Origin: Acanthococcus lagerstroemiae
Taxonomy: Eukaryota > Arthropoda > Insecta > Hemiptera > Eriococcidae
Assembly (NCBI GenBank): GCA_031841125.1
Contig: CM063114.1
Span: 12,152,001-12,216,000, forward strand
Direction of reading: 5' to 3'
Length of the DNA: 64,000 nucleotides
Shown: positions 25,901-37,200 of the stretch, in pieces
Position numbering within the stretch: position 1 is the stretch's first letter
Layout of the letters: each line of letters begins with the position of its first letter
Position numbers and translations under genes: made by a program
Notes under the pieces: generated by a model
Databases searched by the model: none
The model's input: the letters and a program-made list of their open reading frames with translations, nothing else
What the model was told of the DNA's origin: nothing

Positions 25901-25976
25901 TTTTGCTGGGAGCTGTGAATGTACTGCCAGCCACGAGTAGCAAAGCGCCAACAATTTTACTGATTTTCAAACTCAT
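13783..25976 (-). CDS. Gene A: kinase-less PVR/VEGFR-like receptor (signal peptide, 3 Ig, TM)
   Basis: Exons in transcript order: 25898-25976, 23770-23879, 23177-23348, 20878-21014, 19943-20090, 19569-19717, 16920-17097, 13783-13925. All seven introns are GT-AG, phases agree, and the 1,116 nt give 371 residues plus stop. Residues 1-22 are a signal peptide. Each Ig domain is split over two exons: D1 (Cys49, Trp57, Cys100 in a DxGxYxC motif), D2 (Cys148, Cys194), D3 (Cys242, Trp256, Cys304 in DxGxYxC). Seven N-glycosylation sequons are visible (N68, N75, N104, N207, N226, N293, N301). A hydrophobic helix spans about 339-361, interrupted by two Lys, followed by ten residues and TAA. The domains match the ligand-binding end of VEGFR/PDGFR/PVR receptors, which normally have five to seven Ig domains and a kinase; neither D4-D7 nor a kinase was found. 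Inference: a cell-surface decoy receptor regulating the ligand of the neighbouring gene B. The open frame argues against a pseudogene; expression is unknown. Confidence 0.82.
13990..14265 (+). mobile_element. LINE 3' end fragment in gene A intron 7
   Basis: Homologous to 21640-21915 and, in reverse, to 63350-63605. Its translation carries the pattern LAQDREKW near the C-terminus of many non-LTR ORF2 proteins and ends in a short TCA repeat tail. Broken by frameshifts. Confidence 0.65.
15060..15870. other. GC-richer block of unknown nature in gene A intron 7
   Basis: Noticeably richer in G and C than its surroundings. A 166-codon minus-strand ORF (14922-15422) has no motif I recognise. The plus strand read in pieces gives segments such as LPDDGAIMQF, reminiscent of an old retroelement Gag-like protein, but with many stops. 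Not assigned. Confidence 0.3.
16028..16197 (+). repeat. Dispersed repeat, inverted copy at 28945-29110
   Basis: The reverse complement matches 28945-29110, e.g. CAAGAGCCATGTAGAAA and AAAATTCTACTTTTTACG. Confidence 0.7.
16920..17097 (-). CDS. Gene A exon 7: second half of Ig domain 3
   Basis: Acceptor TATGCCGTAG. It holds the F-strand motif YDQGNYTC. The donor is placed at GTAATT (16919), giving phase 1, which fits the transmembrane exon; the donor is weaker than the others in this gene. Without splicing here, the frame stops after six more codons at 16903, which would give a soluble three-Ig protein. Confidence 0.78.
17290..17615 (+). mobile_element. Non-LTR reverse transcriptase fragment in gene A intron 6
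   Basis: The plus-strand translation carries IPKPWG, VVVFRKQGRDP, then YRPVSL and LRILERLVTQV, the conserved RT block before and after the RPISL motif of Jockey/R1-type LINEs. A stop lies between the blocks. Confidence 0.7.
18460..19130 (+). mobile_element. RTE/Jockey-like LINE ORF2 C-terminal fragment, split by a hairpin
   Basis: Translation: LPGMTHGCRTWTLSS, then IKWDWAGHLSRLNN, then after the hairpin RTELERLREAF. This order is typical of the end of LINE ORF2. Frameshifts are present. A palindromic insertion (18782-18953) interrupts it. Confidence 0.7.
18782..18953. mobile_element. Hairpin element H1 with 8-bp target duplication
   Basis: A near-perfect palindrome of about 172 bp: the left arm starts TAGGGCTCTATAGTTTCACC and the right arm ends with its reverse complement. 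AGCAGAAG flanks both sides (18774-18781 and 18954-18961). The central sequence GTCGATGCCGAATTGAC... CATAGTCGGATTCGGCATC is shared with H2 at 31568-31730. Confidence 0.85.
19569..19717 (-). CDS. Gene A exon 6: first half of Ig domain 3
   Basis: Acceptor CATATTGCAG, donor GTATGT. Residues 216-265 include VEGNNVVLYC and INWKYP, the B-strand cysteine and core tryptophan of an I-set-like domain. Ends in phase 0. Confidence 0.85.
19943..20090 (-). CDS. Gene A exon 5: second half of Ig domain 2
   Basis: Acceptor CTCATTACAG, donor GTGAGT. It encodes FDSKRGF followed by a cysteine in GASVTCEA, the arrangement usual for domain 2 of this receptor family, where the F-strand tyrosine is often replaced. 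One sequon (N207). Confidence 0.84.
20619..20796. repeat. Palindromic element H5 in gene A intron 4
   Basis: Outer ends ATTGGGATGTTAACCT and AGGTTAATATCCCAAT are inverted copies; the inner stem is GAAAGGGGGATG / CATCCCCCTTTC around a short loop. About 178 bp, no coding capacity. Confidence 0.75.
20878..21014 (-). CDS. Gene A exon 4: first half of Ig domain 2
   Basis: Acceptor TTTTTTTCAG, donor GTAAGG. Residues 121-166, with GDVVIPCRPTSPDIKLTL typical of VEGFR/PVR Ig domain 2. The domain continues in frame into exon 5. Confidence 0.85.
21505..21915 (+). mobile_element. LINE ORF2 C-terminal fragment in gene A intron 3
   Basis: Reads YGCDETWIIET, then [14 protein letters not shown], then frameshifted pieces and a 3' end shared with 13990-14265. 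AFEMWCYRR is a hallmark of LINE ORF2 after the RT domain. Confidence 0.75.
23177..23348 (-). CDS. Gene A exon 3: second half of Ig domain 1
   Basis: Acceptor TATTTTAG, donor GTAAGA. The correct frame reads DDLSNKTVVDEN at the start and carries the DTGYYSC motif of an Ig F-strand. Three N-glycosylation sequons (N68, N75, N104) lie here. The longest ORF in this place is in a different frame and is not the coding one. Confidence 0.82.
23770..23879 (-). CDS. Gene A exon 2: first half of Ig domain 1
   Basis: The acceptor CACATTCACAG precedes it and the donor GTAAGA follows. It encodes residues 27-63, with the B-strand cysteine in LTCEDD and the core tryptophan in VKW. Its length is 110 nt, too short for a simple ORF scan to pick up. 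Confidence 0.82.
25722..25860. repeat. Block in gene A intron 1, shared with 63815-63950
   Basis: Both contain AAACTTGTTGAATATTC and CCTTAATATTCTCAGTTTCTG in the same order and orientation. Here it lies 40-180 bases inside the intron next to the signal-peptide exon. Confidence 0.7.
25898..25976 (-). CDS. Gene A exon 1: start codon and signal peptide
   Basis: ATG at 25976-25974, then a basic start, a hydrophobic core (VGALLLVAGS) and a likely cleavage site near TFTA. The donor GTGAGT follows at 25897. The exon ends in phase 1 with 26 codons plus one base. Confidence 0.8.
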
Positions 25977-27063
25977 CTTCGCTGTATTGTGTTATTGGAA
26001 GCTAATACAGAAAAAAGAGAACGACAGCAACAACATAAGAAGGCAAGAAATAGGAAAACGAAAACGAGTAAAATCTGTTTGGCGGAACTTATACCAACAC
26101 ATTTGCAAGGAACATTTCAACGCTATTAAAATGAATCATTCATTTCCAGAAACTGCCAAGAGCCACTTTCTCAAAATAAATTTTTTTAAAATCGATTCAC
26201 AAGTAGTCAAACGCGCAAAATTCAATAGTGCGTCTGTTTTGAGTCAAACGCAATAAGCTGTACATGTTTTAAATACACGCTATCAAACACTAGGGTTTGC
26301 GTCAGTGGTTTTTTGTGACAAAAACCAGCTAGGAGAAACCCAAGGGAGAAACCGCTACAAGCATGGCGGGTGATTCAAGAATCCATGAATAACACTACAC
26401 AACAAACATAAAAAAATGCTTTCGCTTATTTGCGAAAGCATCACCGACTTTTCGAAAAGCACTCGGAACTCGCTTCGCTCGTTCCTCGCAGTAGTTCGGG
26501 TTGTTCGGTCGAAATGTTTAAGGCCATTCATGTTTTTAACAAAAACCTAACTCTCGACAAGGAATAGTATTATAAAAATAGAAAACTACCCGGCTATCAA
26601 AATTAGAGTTCGTATAAATTTGAAATCGACACATTCAAGGCGGAAATGTGTAGACCGAAACATTTGTATAATACAACACAACTACGCGGCTATCAAAAAA
26701 TTTAGATTTTGTGTATCAATTAAATCCCAAAAAAATATCGAGTACTTCAGTCGTTTCGCGCTTCTTATGCTGAACTTAAATTGAGGAAACTCGTTAACAA
26801 CTCAACCGATTGTCATCAAACTTTCACCTGTAAAACTTCGAGTACTTCTCTATAATCTACCAAAATTTGGAATCAAATGATATTCAATAGTTCCTGATAT
26901 TTTTGTGCCACAAATTTTGTCCTCGAGGAAAACTCACGAACGGCTCGACCGATTGCCTTCAAACTCACTACTGCACAATTTCAAGTACTGCCTCATAATA
27001 TATCAAGATTTGGAATCAATTGATCCAATAGTTTTTCAGATTTTCGTGCCACAAAATTAGTGT
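25977..27063. other. Intergenic DNA upstream of gene A
   Basis: Contains the expected promoter side of gene A. TATTTAAAA on the minus strand near 26262-26270 is TATA-like but about 290 bases from the ATG, so unproven. ACTAC(C/G)CGGCTATCAAAA occurs twice near 26585 and 26680. No other gene seen. Confidence 0.35.
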
Positions 27064-28052
27064 GTACATATATATGTTATGTACAAAGTCCAAAATTGTA
27101 CATTTCGGGTATGGTACAGGTGATTTTGTACCAATCGCGAAATGCTCGGACCATTTGTAAGATTCGGACTTGGTACATACCATTCGTGATATGTACGTTT
27201 CATTTCGTACCATTCGCGTGACGTCCGGACCACGCGGCTACATGGTACAACTGTCTTGTACCAAGTTAGAAATAGATGCTTTACCGACCATTCATGAAAT
27301 ATAATGATTTGAAAGCTCAATACAACTAAACTAAAATTAAACTTTATTTAAATTAAATGACTAGATTGAAGAATCGCGTTGAAGCTCTCAGATACCAACG
27401 GTGGTAGATATTACTTATTTATTACAGCATGACATTGCATTATGACACCGAGAGTTACATAGAACATTTTTTTTCCTGCATACATATCTGCTTGTTAAGC
27501 ATTTTGTCAGGCATGAACATCTAAGGAAACCTTGCCCACCAGTCAGTCACAGATGATTTTGCATTAGCTTCTCGGACAGTAACCGTATCAGCGGGAACAT
27601 CGTCAATTTTTACAAAGCTGTTGGTACATGGTGCTATGTCTATTCCTCATATTATTCCTTATTCTGTTACATAAGGAACAGAGGAGATCAGTCTCATTTT
27701 ATGAATACTTAAATGCTCATTACGCTTACTGAAAGGAGCATGAATATAGATTCATTGGTGAAGATTGTCTCTTATCTCAAGTCAAGTTTTATGAATGATC
27801 GAATAGTAACCCCAAATCATACATGTAATTTCATGAATGATCGGTAAGTGATAACGCACCTATTTCTATCTTGGTACAAGCCAGTTGTACCATGTAGCAG
27901 CGTAGTCGCGAATGGTACGAAATGAAACGTACATATCGCGAATGGTATGTACCAAGAACGAAATCACACAAATGGTCCGAGCATTTTGCGATTGGTACAA
28001 AATCACCTGCACCATTCCCGAAATGTACAATTTTGGACTTGGTACATAACAA
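27064..28052. mobile_element. Inverted-repeat element with arms of about 230 bp
   Basis: The left arm 27064-27302 and right arm 27827-28052 are inverted copies (GTACAAAGTCCAAAATTGTA / TACAATTTTGGACTTGGTAC). The arms contain repeated CGAATGGTA and GGTACAA motifs. The roughly 520-bp middle has no coding motif. No target duplication was identified. Confidence 0.75.
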
Positions 28053-28311
28053 AGGAAATCTGAAATTCAGCCACTATTACAGTCGTGTTCTAAACACTCT
28101 GAAACGTAAAAAAAACATTGCCCCCGCCCCCATCTTGACAACTGTGACGAGTGTAATACCTCCCTTTTCTCCGAAAAGTCGGTAAAACAATGGAACGAGA
28201 TTACCTGATTTTAGCTGTTTTCTGAATGCTGAATACAATCTGATTTTAACCATTTTTCTTGACAACCTCTGGTTTTCCATAATCAAAATTAACATTATGA
28301 TCAAAATTTTC

Positions 28312-28580
28312 ACCTGTTATTCCTTTTTGTCATCCATGAATAGCTACACTCCAGAGTCCAGACTCTACACTGATACTGATAAAAATACTGAACACGCGCA
28401 TAGTTAGTTGTTTGATCAGTGGAATCATCTTGCTGATGCTAAAATTTGCATTTAAGATAGGACATTTTATTAAAATGTTCACTTTTTATTCCTTTTTATT
28501 GTCATCCAGGAATAGTAGTACACTCTATCCTGATACTGATAACAATACAGAACACGCACTGACGCGCATAGTTGTTTTTG
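28312..28580 (+). repeat. Direct repeat of about 90 bp, two copies
   Basis: 28312-28403 and 28483-28574 share TTATTCCTTTTT, CTGATACTGATAA and ACGCGCATAGTT in order. Confidence 0.6.
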
Positions 28581-28944
28581 ATTCGTGCTGGTCGAGGTGG
28601 TGGCGCGCAGTCATCGCCAACGTGTAGTAGTGATCATGTGAGAATATTCCATTAACATACGTACTTAATTTTCAGAAAATATCACAAAAATGAAAGAGTT
28701 GATCAAAAAATGAAGAGAACCAAATGGATAGCGGTTGAAATTCCCTTTCAGATGAGTCCATTTTCATTTCAATCAGAACAATTTTCTAAAATGATCACTT
28801 TTATAGCAGTTCATTTTCACACTATTGAAATTGTAGAGCGCGACTCTTTCGCGGCCCCAATCCGAATCGGTGAAATCATCTTGCTAATACCAAAATTTGA
28901 CGCTGTTAAGCATAACAGAACTAACCAACAAAACCTTTTTTTTA

Positions 28945-29110
28945 GACACGTGATTTGAAATCCAAGAGCCATGTAGAAATTATGACATAGCGGTTACTGA
29001 TACGCTTCTTAAACGTGAGTACACATTTTTGAATCGGAGGCCCAATTTTGAAAAATTCTACTTTTTACGTTCTGTCCAACGATAATAATAACTCATTTTG
29101 TCAACAAATG
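28945..29110 (-). repeat. Dispersed repeat, inverted copy of 16028-16197
   Basis: See 16028-16197. No ends or coding capacity were seen. Confidence 0.7.
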
Positions 29111-29509
29111 TCATTTAAGAGCTTTTTGTTTAACAGCATCCATTTGCGTTTGTGTTACCAGTCGTGCAATTGTGTTATTCAAGCTTTGGAGCAATGTGAC
29201 CCGTTTTACCATATCTCCCGCCCAGTATATCTTATTCGTAATAAATTATGGTTATTGATGAAGAATACTATGCGCATGCAGCCCCACTAGAAAGTAACTT
29301 CACTTCCAAACTCACTTTTTAAATTAGTTTTACACTGATATTAGATATTACATTATAAATGCCCCCCCCACCCTCGAAAAAAACTTTTAAGAAGTCGGTT
29401 ATTAGTGTTACAAGAATAATTCAAACCTCGTTTATTATTTTTAAGGTCGCAATATTCTTTAGAAATTAGTTTCACGTTATTATATTGACGAAAAATAATG
29501 TTTGTTATG

Positions 29510-29510
<1 letters not shown>

Positions 29511-29554
<44 letters not shown>
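29511..29554 (+). repeat. A homopolymer of about 44 bases
   Basis: An uninterrupted run of A after GTTTGTTATG. It may be the tail of an old retroposed copy, but nothing recognisable precedes it. The poly-Phe ORF on the other strand is an artefact of the run. Confidence 0.8.
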
Positions 29555-29556
<2 letters not shown>

Positions 29557-29945
29557 CCTGTCAATATTCTCAAGAGAAGAGCATTTCAGAATATATTTTA
29601 GCGCATTACTACAATAAGATGACCGGATATATATATATTGTAGCGACCACAACCCCCCCCCCCAGCCCCTGAATGAGACCTTCCACCGCTAGTGCATGAG
29701 TGCATCTACCCAGCAAGATCTAGAGGGCTATCTCCTGAAATATTGAAAGTTGAAAACGTGGGCGCGAATAATATCACGCATATTATAGTTTCTCGAATCG
29801 CTGAGTTCAATATTGAGGTTATTTCAGCTATAGCCTCAACCCAGAAGACTCCACATAGAGCAATAACCTCAGACCATGTATTTACCTCTCAATATTTTAA
29901 GGGGTAATTCCTTGTAGAGCCTTTGGCTTACATTCTTTTAAACGT

Positions 29946-31202
29946 TGAGCAATTCTAATATCATAAATGTTGTATAGGTTACATTTCTAGAATACTAGGG
30001 GCACGTGCATACCCAAGTGGGTTTCATATCAGCGGGTTTTAACCAAAAAAATACGTAATGCAACTTCAATTTTGGTTATAGCTAAAATAAAATATTTGCA
30101 AAAAAAAAGTGACAGTTAAATGTATTAATTCGTTTTCATTCAGATACTCCGATCAATAACAGCCAATAGCTGGACTGGAATGTTTAATTTGTTTCTAACA
30201 AGATTTTCGCAAATATTGCATTGCTCCGGTTTATTTTCGAAGTTTTACACTGAGATTCCAGAAACTAAGCCATTAAATTACGCAATGCAGTCTCACATTT
30301 TAACCCGAAAAGTGAGAAACACAGGAAACTTTCATCGCAACAATTTTATGTAAAATCGAAACATATAAAAAAGTATTCGTGGTACATGGTAATCAATTAA
30401 ACACAAATATGTAACACCTGTCGAATAGATTAAAAACTGATCGCAAGAAAGATCTTACCAATACTTCTTATAAAGAAAACAACGAAACGATTTTACATAC
30501 ATATAAAACACTACAACATTGTAATATGTACAAGAACTTATTATATTACATACAAGACGAACTTTAAGGGTAAGAAACATCAAATTCATGACAATTTAGG
30601 TAACTTCGTATTAAATTTGTCTTGTTCTAGGTACATTTACGTCGCTCTAATTTCAAAAATAAAACATAATAAATAAATAATGCTATACATAAGTTACCGT
30701 CAATTTCCAACATGACAAAAAATATACCTCAGTACTTATGAGTAACTAGTAGGAAATTACTATGAAGCTAATGCGCAGGAATGAGAATGTTTTCAGGAAT
30801 AACCACCTATAAAAAATAATATTAAATTTAAAATGGCAAAATGAGGCGAAATTTGGCACAAATATGCGGCACGAATGATCAACACGAATGGATGACTTAT
30901 TGGCTTATACATAGACATTATTCATAGCAAAATTCACCAATTACTTCGACGCAAGCTGTATAATACAAACACACTTATAATTTACGTATGGTATCCTATG
31001 ACCAGAAAGTTTAACAAGTGCATAGCAAGAAGTACCAAAAAAAAAAAGAAAAAAAAGAGAATTAATACTAGCAGCGAAGTATACGGTCAGCACCATTACC
31101 ACACATTAACAGTTTAGATGCAGCCTTTGAACGATAAACTATGTTAATCACATCACGGTATCCTCCAACCAATTACGCTATCGATAGAACCGATGTATTA
31201 GG
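29946..31202 (-). other. Gene B 3' flank, probable 3' UTR
   Basis: Starts at the stop codon of gene B and is homologous to 12414-12965 downstream of gene A. No poly(A) site was fixed. Confidence 0.55.
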
Positions 31203-31285
31203 TTATGCAGATCTTTTCGATCTGGTTAAGTCTGCGTAACTAGGATTTGAAAAGCTTATCGGTTTTCCATTCTCGAAGTTGTTGT
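31203..31285 (-). CDS. Gene B last coding exon: C-terminus with NPxY
   Basis: Acceptor TACTTAACAG after a 9-kb intron. In phase with 40358-40547, it encodes 26 residues including [10 protein letters not shown] (NPSY, Y574) and ends in TAA at 31205-31203. The homology of the following sequence with the 3' flank of gene A supports this as the true gene end. Confidence 0.72.
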
Positions 31286-34200
31286 CTGTTAAGTAAAAAT
31301 AAATTTTATTAGCTCGCGTGTAAATCTAGTTCATATTCGGAGAAGTTTCAAAGGCACTTCAGACAAAAGCCGCGAAACAGCCGGATTACCGAGAATACAA
31401 AAGGGCAGTAGCGAAATACGTGCGGGTTATCATCCTTATATAATCGATACCTTAGAGCAAATAGCGGTATGTCCATTTTTTGGAGGAAATAAGTTATTGG
31501 CATCATTGGAAAGTAAATTTCACGCTCGATCATATATGCAACACTGCATTTTGATGCTAGCAAAACTAAAGCGCTAGAATACACGAATGGGGACATACGC
31601 CATTTTGGATCCAAAAGCACCCGTCGATGCCGGATCCGACTATGCGGAGCGTACCGCCAAGTCAATTCGGCATCGACAGGCGCTTTTGGATCCAAAATGA
31701 CGTATGACCCTACTTTGTACCTATAGCGCTCTAGCAAAACTAGAGCACCCAGAAACACCCGAGAACTGACATCCACTATTTTAAGTCGCTTGGTGCCCGA
31801 CGATTCACAATTCGATACGCGAATCCATCCGCTTAGTGAACTGTGTATCATCGGGCACCAAGCGACTGAAAATTGTGGATGTCATAGCAAAACCAGAGAT
31901 GACCAGCTTAGTCATGAGGCTTAGCTTTAAGCCATTAGCAGAGCAATGTTGGTCAAGATCAGCTAGCCATGATTTTCATCACCCATGAGACAATACACAT
32001 TAGCAGTAACTTTTAAAAAATTGTCAAAAAAGGAATTTTTCATTTTTTTTTTTTAATGGGAATATTTTGAATTCAAGATTTGAAACATCCTCACATCATA
32101 AAAGAAAAACCACATTCATCCATCGAAGATTCGATTTTCGGTAAATGTTTTAAAACGGGACGAAAATACGATACAAATTTCGTATTCTGCAAGCTTCAAA
32201 TGTTAATTCCTAGGTTAATTTGATTCATTTTCGTATTGGTGGTCACCAACTATACTTAACTGATCAGAGATTTCAGTATTGCAAGAATATCAACTCATAA
32301 TTTCATTCTTCATGCCCTTGCCATGGCTATTATTAAATTAAGACAATGTTCAAATAGGACTACATCATTCATCTTAAAATTTTCCTACCTTTAACAATGT
32401 TGTTCTCAAATATCATTGTCTACCTTTTTCAAGCTTGAAACAAGAGTTGAATTGTTATCGATATTATCGAAGAATACGCCAGGTAAATCACGTAAAAATG
32501 AGACCTAATTAGTAGCAAATAAGCTTGTCAAAAATTTTTCAATAACTGGTTATTTCTTTAAGATTTTCTTTTTCTTGACCAGTTATAATTGACACAATAC
32601 GTCAGTTAACCGGTTAATTTTGGTTAATTCTTTTTTAAAGTTATCTTTACTTTAATTAAGTAACGCGCCTGGTATTTAAAAAAATAAAAATAAAAAATAA
32701 AATTTAAGTATTTTAAACTTTTTGAAATTTACACATTTACAGAATATATGTATGTAGTTTGACTGATAACGCAATGATGTTAAAATGATCAGATTTGAGC
32801 TGTAACATACCACAAATTATTTTTTGCATTTTCAATTTCAATGTAGAACTGTAGATGATTCCAGATTCAAAAGAATTTTTTATTTAGAAGTCGACACAGA
32901 TCTCCACTTTTCTTGATAATTTTAATCTCAAGTCAGAACTGATGCATATTACCTTAAAAGTAACACATGAGAACAGCCATGAGCCGCCATTTTCGTTCCA
33001 TCCCACCAATAACGCCACTACCACCCATTCTATAAAAATGAAATCGTTAAGAATTACAATCAGTGACGTTAGCCATAACAAAACAACTGACAATCTTAGA
33101 AATTTTGTCATATGACAAAATGGAAATGATATAGGTAACAAAAAAAAAAAAAAAAAAAAAATCAAATGACAAAAAATTTGGTCATGAAATTTTGTTATTA
33201 CGCGTCGGATAATAAATAGAAATAGAGATCATGAGTTCTTCTTTGTTGTTTTCTCTTATTAGAATATAAATGGTAAATATTAAATACTCAAAAAGACTAC
33301 ATATAATTTCATATTAATTGAACACAGTTCTGAACAGAAAGACAAGATGGCCTGAGCAACTGGAATTTTGTATGATTTCACGCAAGTCTGTCAAGTGAAG
33401 GTTAAGGATGAGTCAGCGAGTCAGCTTATAGAAGAACCTTTTTCTTCCATCACTTCATTCTCCTGTTAATGTTATATAGTATTCACCAGGCTTGGCAGGT
33501 AAAATACATTTTACATATAAAATAGTTGATATGTAAAATGACTTTTTACTATAAATTTTACATGCAAAATGAATAATAAAAAAATTATTTTAGGTTATAA
33601 AAATTTATGTACAAATTTATCTATAAAAATACTATTAATTTTATTTATGTTTTCAGATTTTTTTTTTAAACATTTTATTATATTAATTATTTTAAAATAA
33701 ATCAAAATGAGTTTTAATAAACATTGAAGTTCAATTTTTCAATTAAAATTTTTAAAACTTGCACCCAGCTGGAACTACAGTCAAAAATGTTCGACCTCTT
33801 TATTATTCTATTTCATAATATTTATATCCGCAAATTCACTATAGGTAACTCACAAGAAAGAAGAGTGTTTTATAGAAAGTGAATTATAAAAGACAAGTAT
33901 AAAACAATTTTAAAAACAAAATAGTCATTCAAGCCAAAACAAATTTTAACGTTTTTCGCCAAACTTCTCCAAATTTAAACTTAAAAATTGAAAATGAAAA
34001 TTTTCAAAGGACAAAAATTAACAAAAAATGATCATTAATAATTCTTATGCATTCCATTAAAGAAAAATCAAGTTAAAACTCGTCAGACTTTGTGGTATCA
34101 GCAATTTTTACTTAAACTACTTTATTTGTTTTATTTTACCGTCAAAATTTAATTCATTTCATCTCAATTATTTTTTTCGTAATTCCTTTTCAATTTTTTA

Positions 34201-37200
34201 TTCTCATTTCTTCTCATATCATCATCATCATCTATCAATATAGTTTTTTTTTCGCATTCCACATTGATTTTACATTTCATGTAGGTACATTTTACATTTT
34301 TTCAAACGTAAAAAGTAAAAGAAATTATGTTACATGTAAAATGCCAACCCTAGTATTTACCTTCTTGCTGTCTTACTTCTTTCATCCTTATCTTTTGCTC
34401 TTATTCTTACATTCAAAGGGAAACTCAGTAAGCTGCTATTGTTATTTGTTAGTTCATGTATTTTTTATTCTATCACATCCCTAAAAAGGTAATAACTAGA
34501 AGACCTTTCCTTGAAAACAACCGAAGTCAGTTTTCAAATTTCAACTTCACTGCCAGACAGCAGTATAACTGCTGCTGTTCTGCTGGATGCTTTAATGGGA
34601 AGTTCAAATTCTTTAATTTTCAAAATGCAGTTATTGAATACTATGCTACTTTTGATGGATCAACATTAGTAATTGTTGGAAATGGATTGTATACTGGGTG
34701 TCTCTTTTGCAACGACTCCCTTCCACCTGGTGAGTAGGCAACCTACCCCGATAATATGTAGATATGTTTGCATACTCTTACTTTCGAAGGGGCTGAGTTA
34801 TGGTCAAATGTTGAAAAGTTTTCTACCTTTGAATTTTGTTTCCTCCTCTCGACTGGAGATGGACAAAAAAATGGTACCAATAAGTAATAGTAGAGGGCAG
34901 TTGTGGTAACCACAGAAAAAAATGGTCGGAATCAGTTCAACAAAGTGTTCATAAAACCAATTTTAGTACAAATTATATCAGAAAATATTCACATTTTTTC
35001 AATTTCCCGTGAAACTTGGCCTCTAAGCTACTGTTTTTTTATTTACAATAGATTGAACATTAAGTAATTTTTTCAGTAGTATTGACCTACATTCATCGGC
35101 GTAGGTGGGTTTTTCAGGGGGTGGGTGGTCGTATGTTGTGTGCATACTGTGAGTTAAGTGTATGGCATGGTACTACTAAAACTGCTGTATCTCTCTCACA
35201 TAGTACTAATTCGTTTACAAATCTTTTATGAATATAAATTGGCAATTGAATTGGGGGGGGGGGGATTCTGATCATTTCTACCACTCTCAAAAAGAATAAT
35301 AATTAGGGGGAGGGAAGAGTATTACCCGTCTGCCCCTCTCAGCAACGCCCGTGAAAATGAGCAACACTGTTATCAATTTCAAATGAAATTTTCGAATAAT
35401 TTACAAAAGAACTTTGAAAATCTGCTTAATCGGAATTTAGAAATAACCATCGCTCCTTTGCTCTATAATTTTCTTAATTTCGCCACCTGTAAGTTATTCG
35501 TACTTTATCACTTCGAAATTTTTAGTATACAGGTTTCATCAGTGGATTAGGACGTCGAGGGGGTTCTGATTTTATGAAATTAATCTGTCATTAAGCGATT
35601 AAGGAGGGTAATTCAAAGCATAAAGTAAATTACGTACTCCTTCGAACGATGTATAGTTATTAGAAAAAATAAAATTTTGATACGATTATGGACCTTTTTT
35701 TTTTTTTTCATCTATCAGGAAATTTCTGATAATTTTCTTTTTGTACTTGACAGGTCCGACGTTTTTTTATGTAACTATTTATCACTGAACACAACTTATT
35801 TTTGTAATCAGCAACTAGGTAGCACTAATAATGGATGAAATATTAACGTGGTCGATATTGCCTGCTAAACGATATTAGGGCACTTTACCTTACGTAGGAA
35901 TTAATTTTGAAATCTAAAGATAAGTAAGGAAAGATGAATTTTTCCATTTTATAATAAATTAACAAATCCACTGTTATCAGTGATGTCAGACAAAACGATT
36001 TTTTGTCATTTTGTTCGCCGAGCATTTCATCTTTTTCCATTATGTCACGAGTTTTGCTTTTCTTGGAATTCTGTCATTTTGTTTTTTCATGGTTTTGTTA
36101 TGTCATGACAAAATTATGAGTATTTTGTCGTTTTGTCAAAATGTCAATACCTATATCAGTTTACAAGTATACAGAGTCTCTTTTGCAATGACCCTCCTTC
36201 CACCTGGTACGTACGCAACCTACCCCGACAATATGTTGATATGTTTGTACACACTTACTTTTGAAGGGGCTAAGTTATGGTCAAATTTTGAAAAGTCTTC
36301 TATCTTTGAAATTTTTTTTCTTCTCAAGACTGGAGATAGACAGAAAAAAGGTACCCGTAGGTAATAATAGAGGGTAGTTGTGCTAACCACAGAAGAAAAA
36401 AATAGTCGGAATCGGTTCAACCGATGTTCATAAAATCAATTCTAATACAAATTAGGTATATCAGAAAATTTTCACATTTTTTCAACTTTCCGTGAAACTT
36501 GCCCTCTTAAGCTACGGTTACTTTATTTGCAACAGATTATACATTAAATTTCGCATAAAAAGGTCATTAGCAATTTTCTTGTATCTGGATCCGAACTGCT
36601 CAAAATGAAGTTCAAGATATCCCCGTTAAGAATTATTACTTTTTAGCACAGATCTTATGAAGATAATAATCATCTTCTTCAGCTACTTTACCACTTCACA
36701 GAGTTATATCGTTTATGGGGCTCATTCAACTCCCTCCTTTCATCTATTTACCCCATATTCGAATTTGAGGCGCATGCAATGAGGGGAAGAGGTTCTAGTA
36801 TTTTGTAAAGTTTAATATGGTATCCAATAATTGGTTCCGAAGGTCGCTAAATTCGGTTTTGGTAACATTTTGGCCATATTCCCCGAACTCTGGCGCATAC
36901 CGATGGAAAGGAAGTGCAAGATGACAGTTACGGTAATCACATAGAAAACAATTACAGATCATGATTTTCATGAAATAAATTTCACTTAACACAAAATTAT
37001 TGATACATATTTTTTTACTGCCCATAACACTTGCTTTTTCAAGATACTGAATTTTAAATACGAGTATCAATAAATTCTTCTTGCATTTTTTCCCCACCCC
37101 AATATCTCACTTGCTTTATGGACAAAACATTTTTAATCAAAGGGATTTATTTTTATTTGTGCATTTAAAAATTTTACAAAGTAATAATTGTTTTCGAGGG

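Noticed and set aside
29353..29652. Minus-strand ORF with a poly-Phe run
   Set aside because: Produced by the A homopolymer on the plus strand.
31348..31851. 167-codon minus-strand ORF
   Set aside because: It runs through the palindromes H2 and H3 and its sequence is that of the hairpins.
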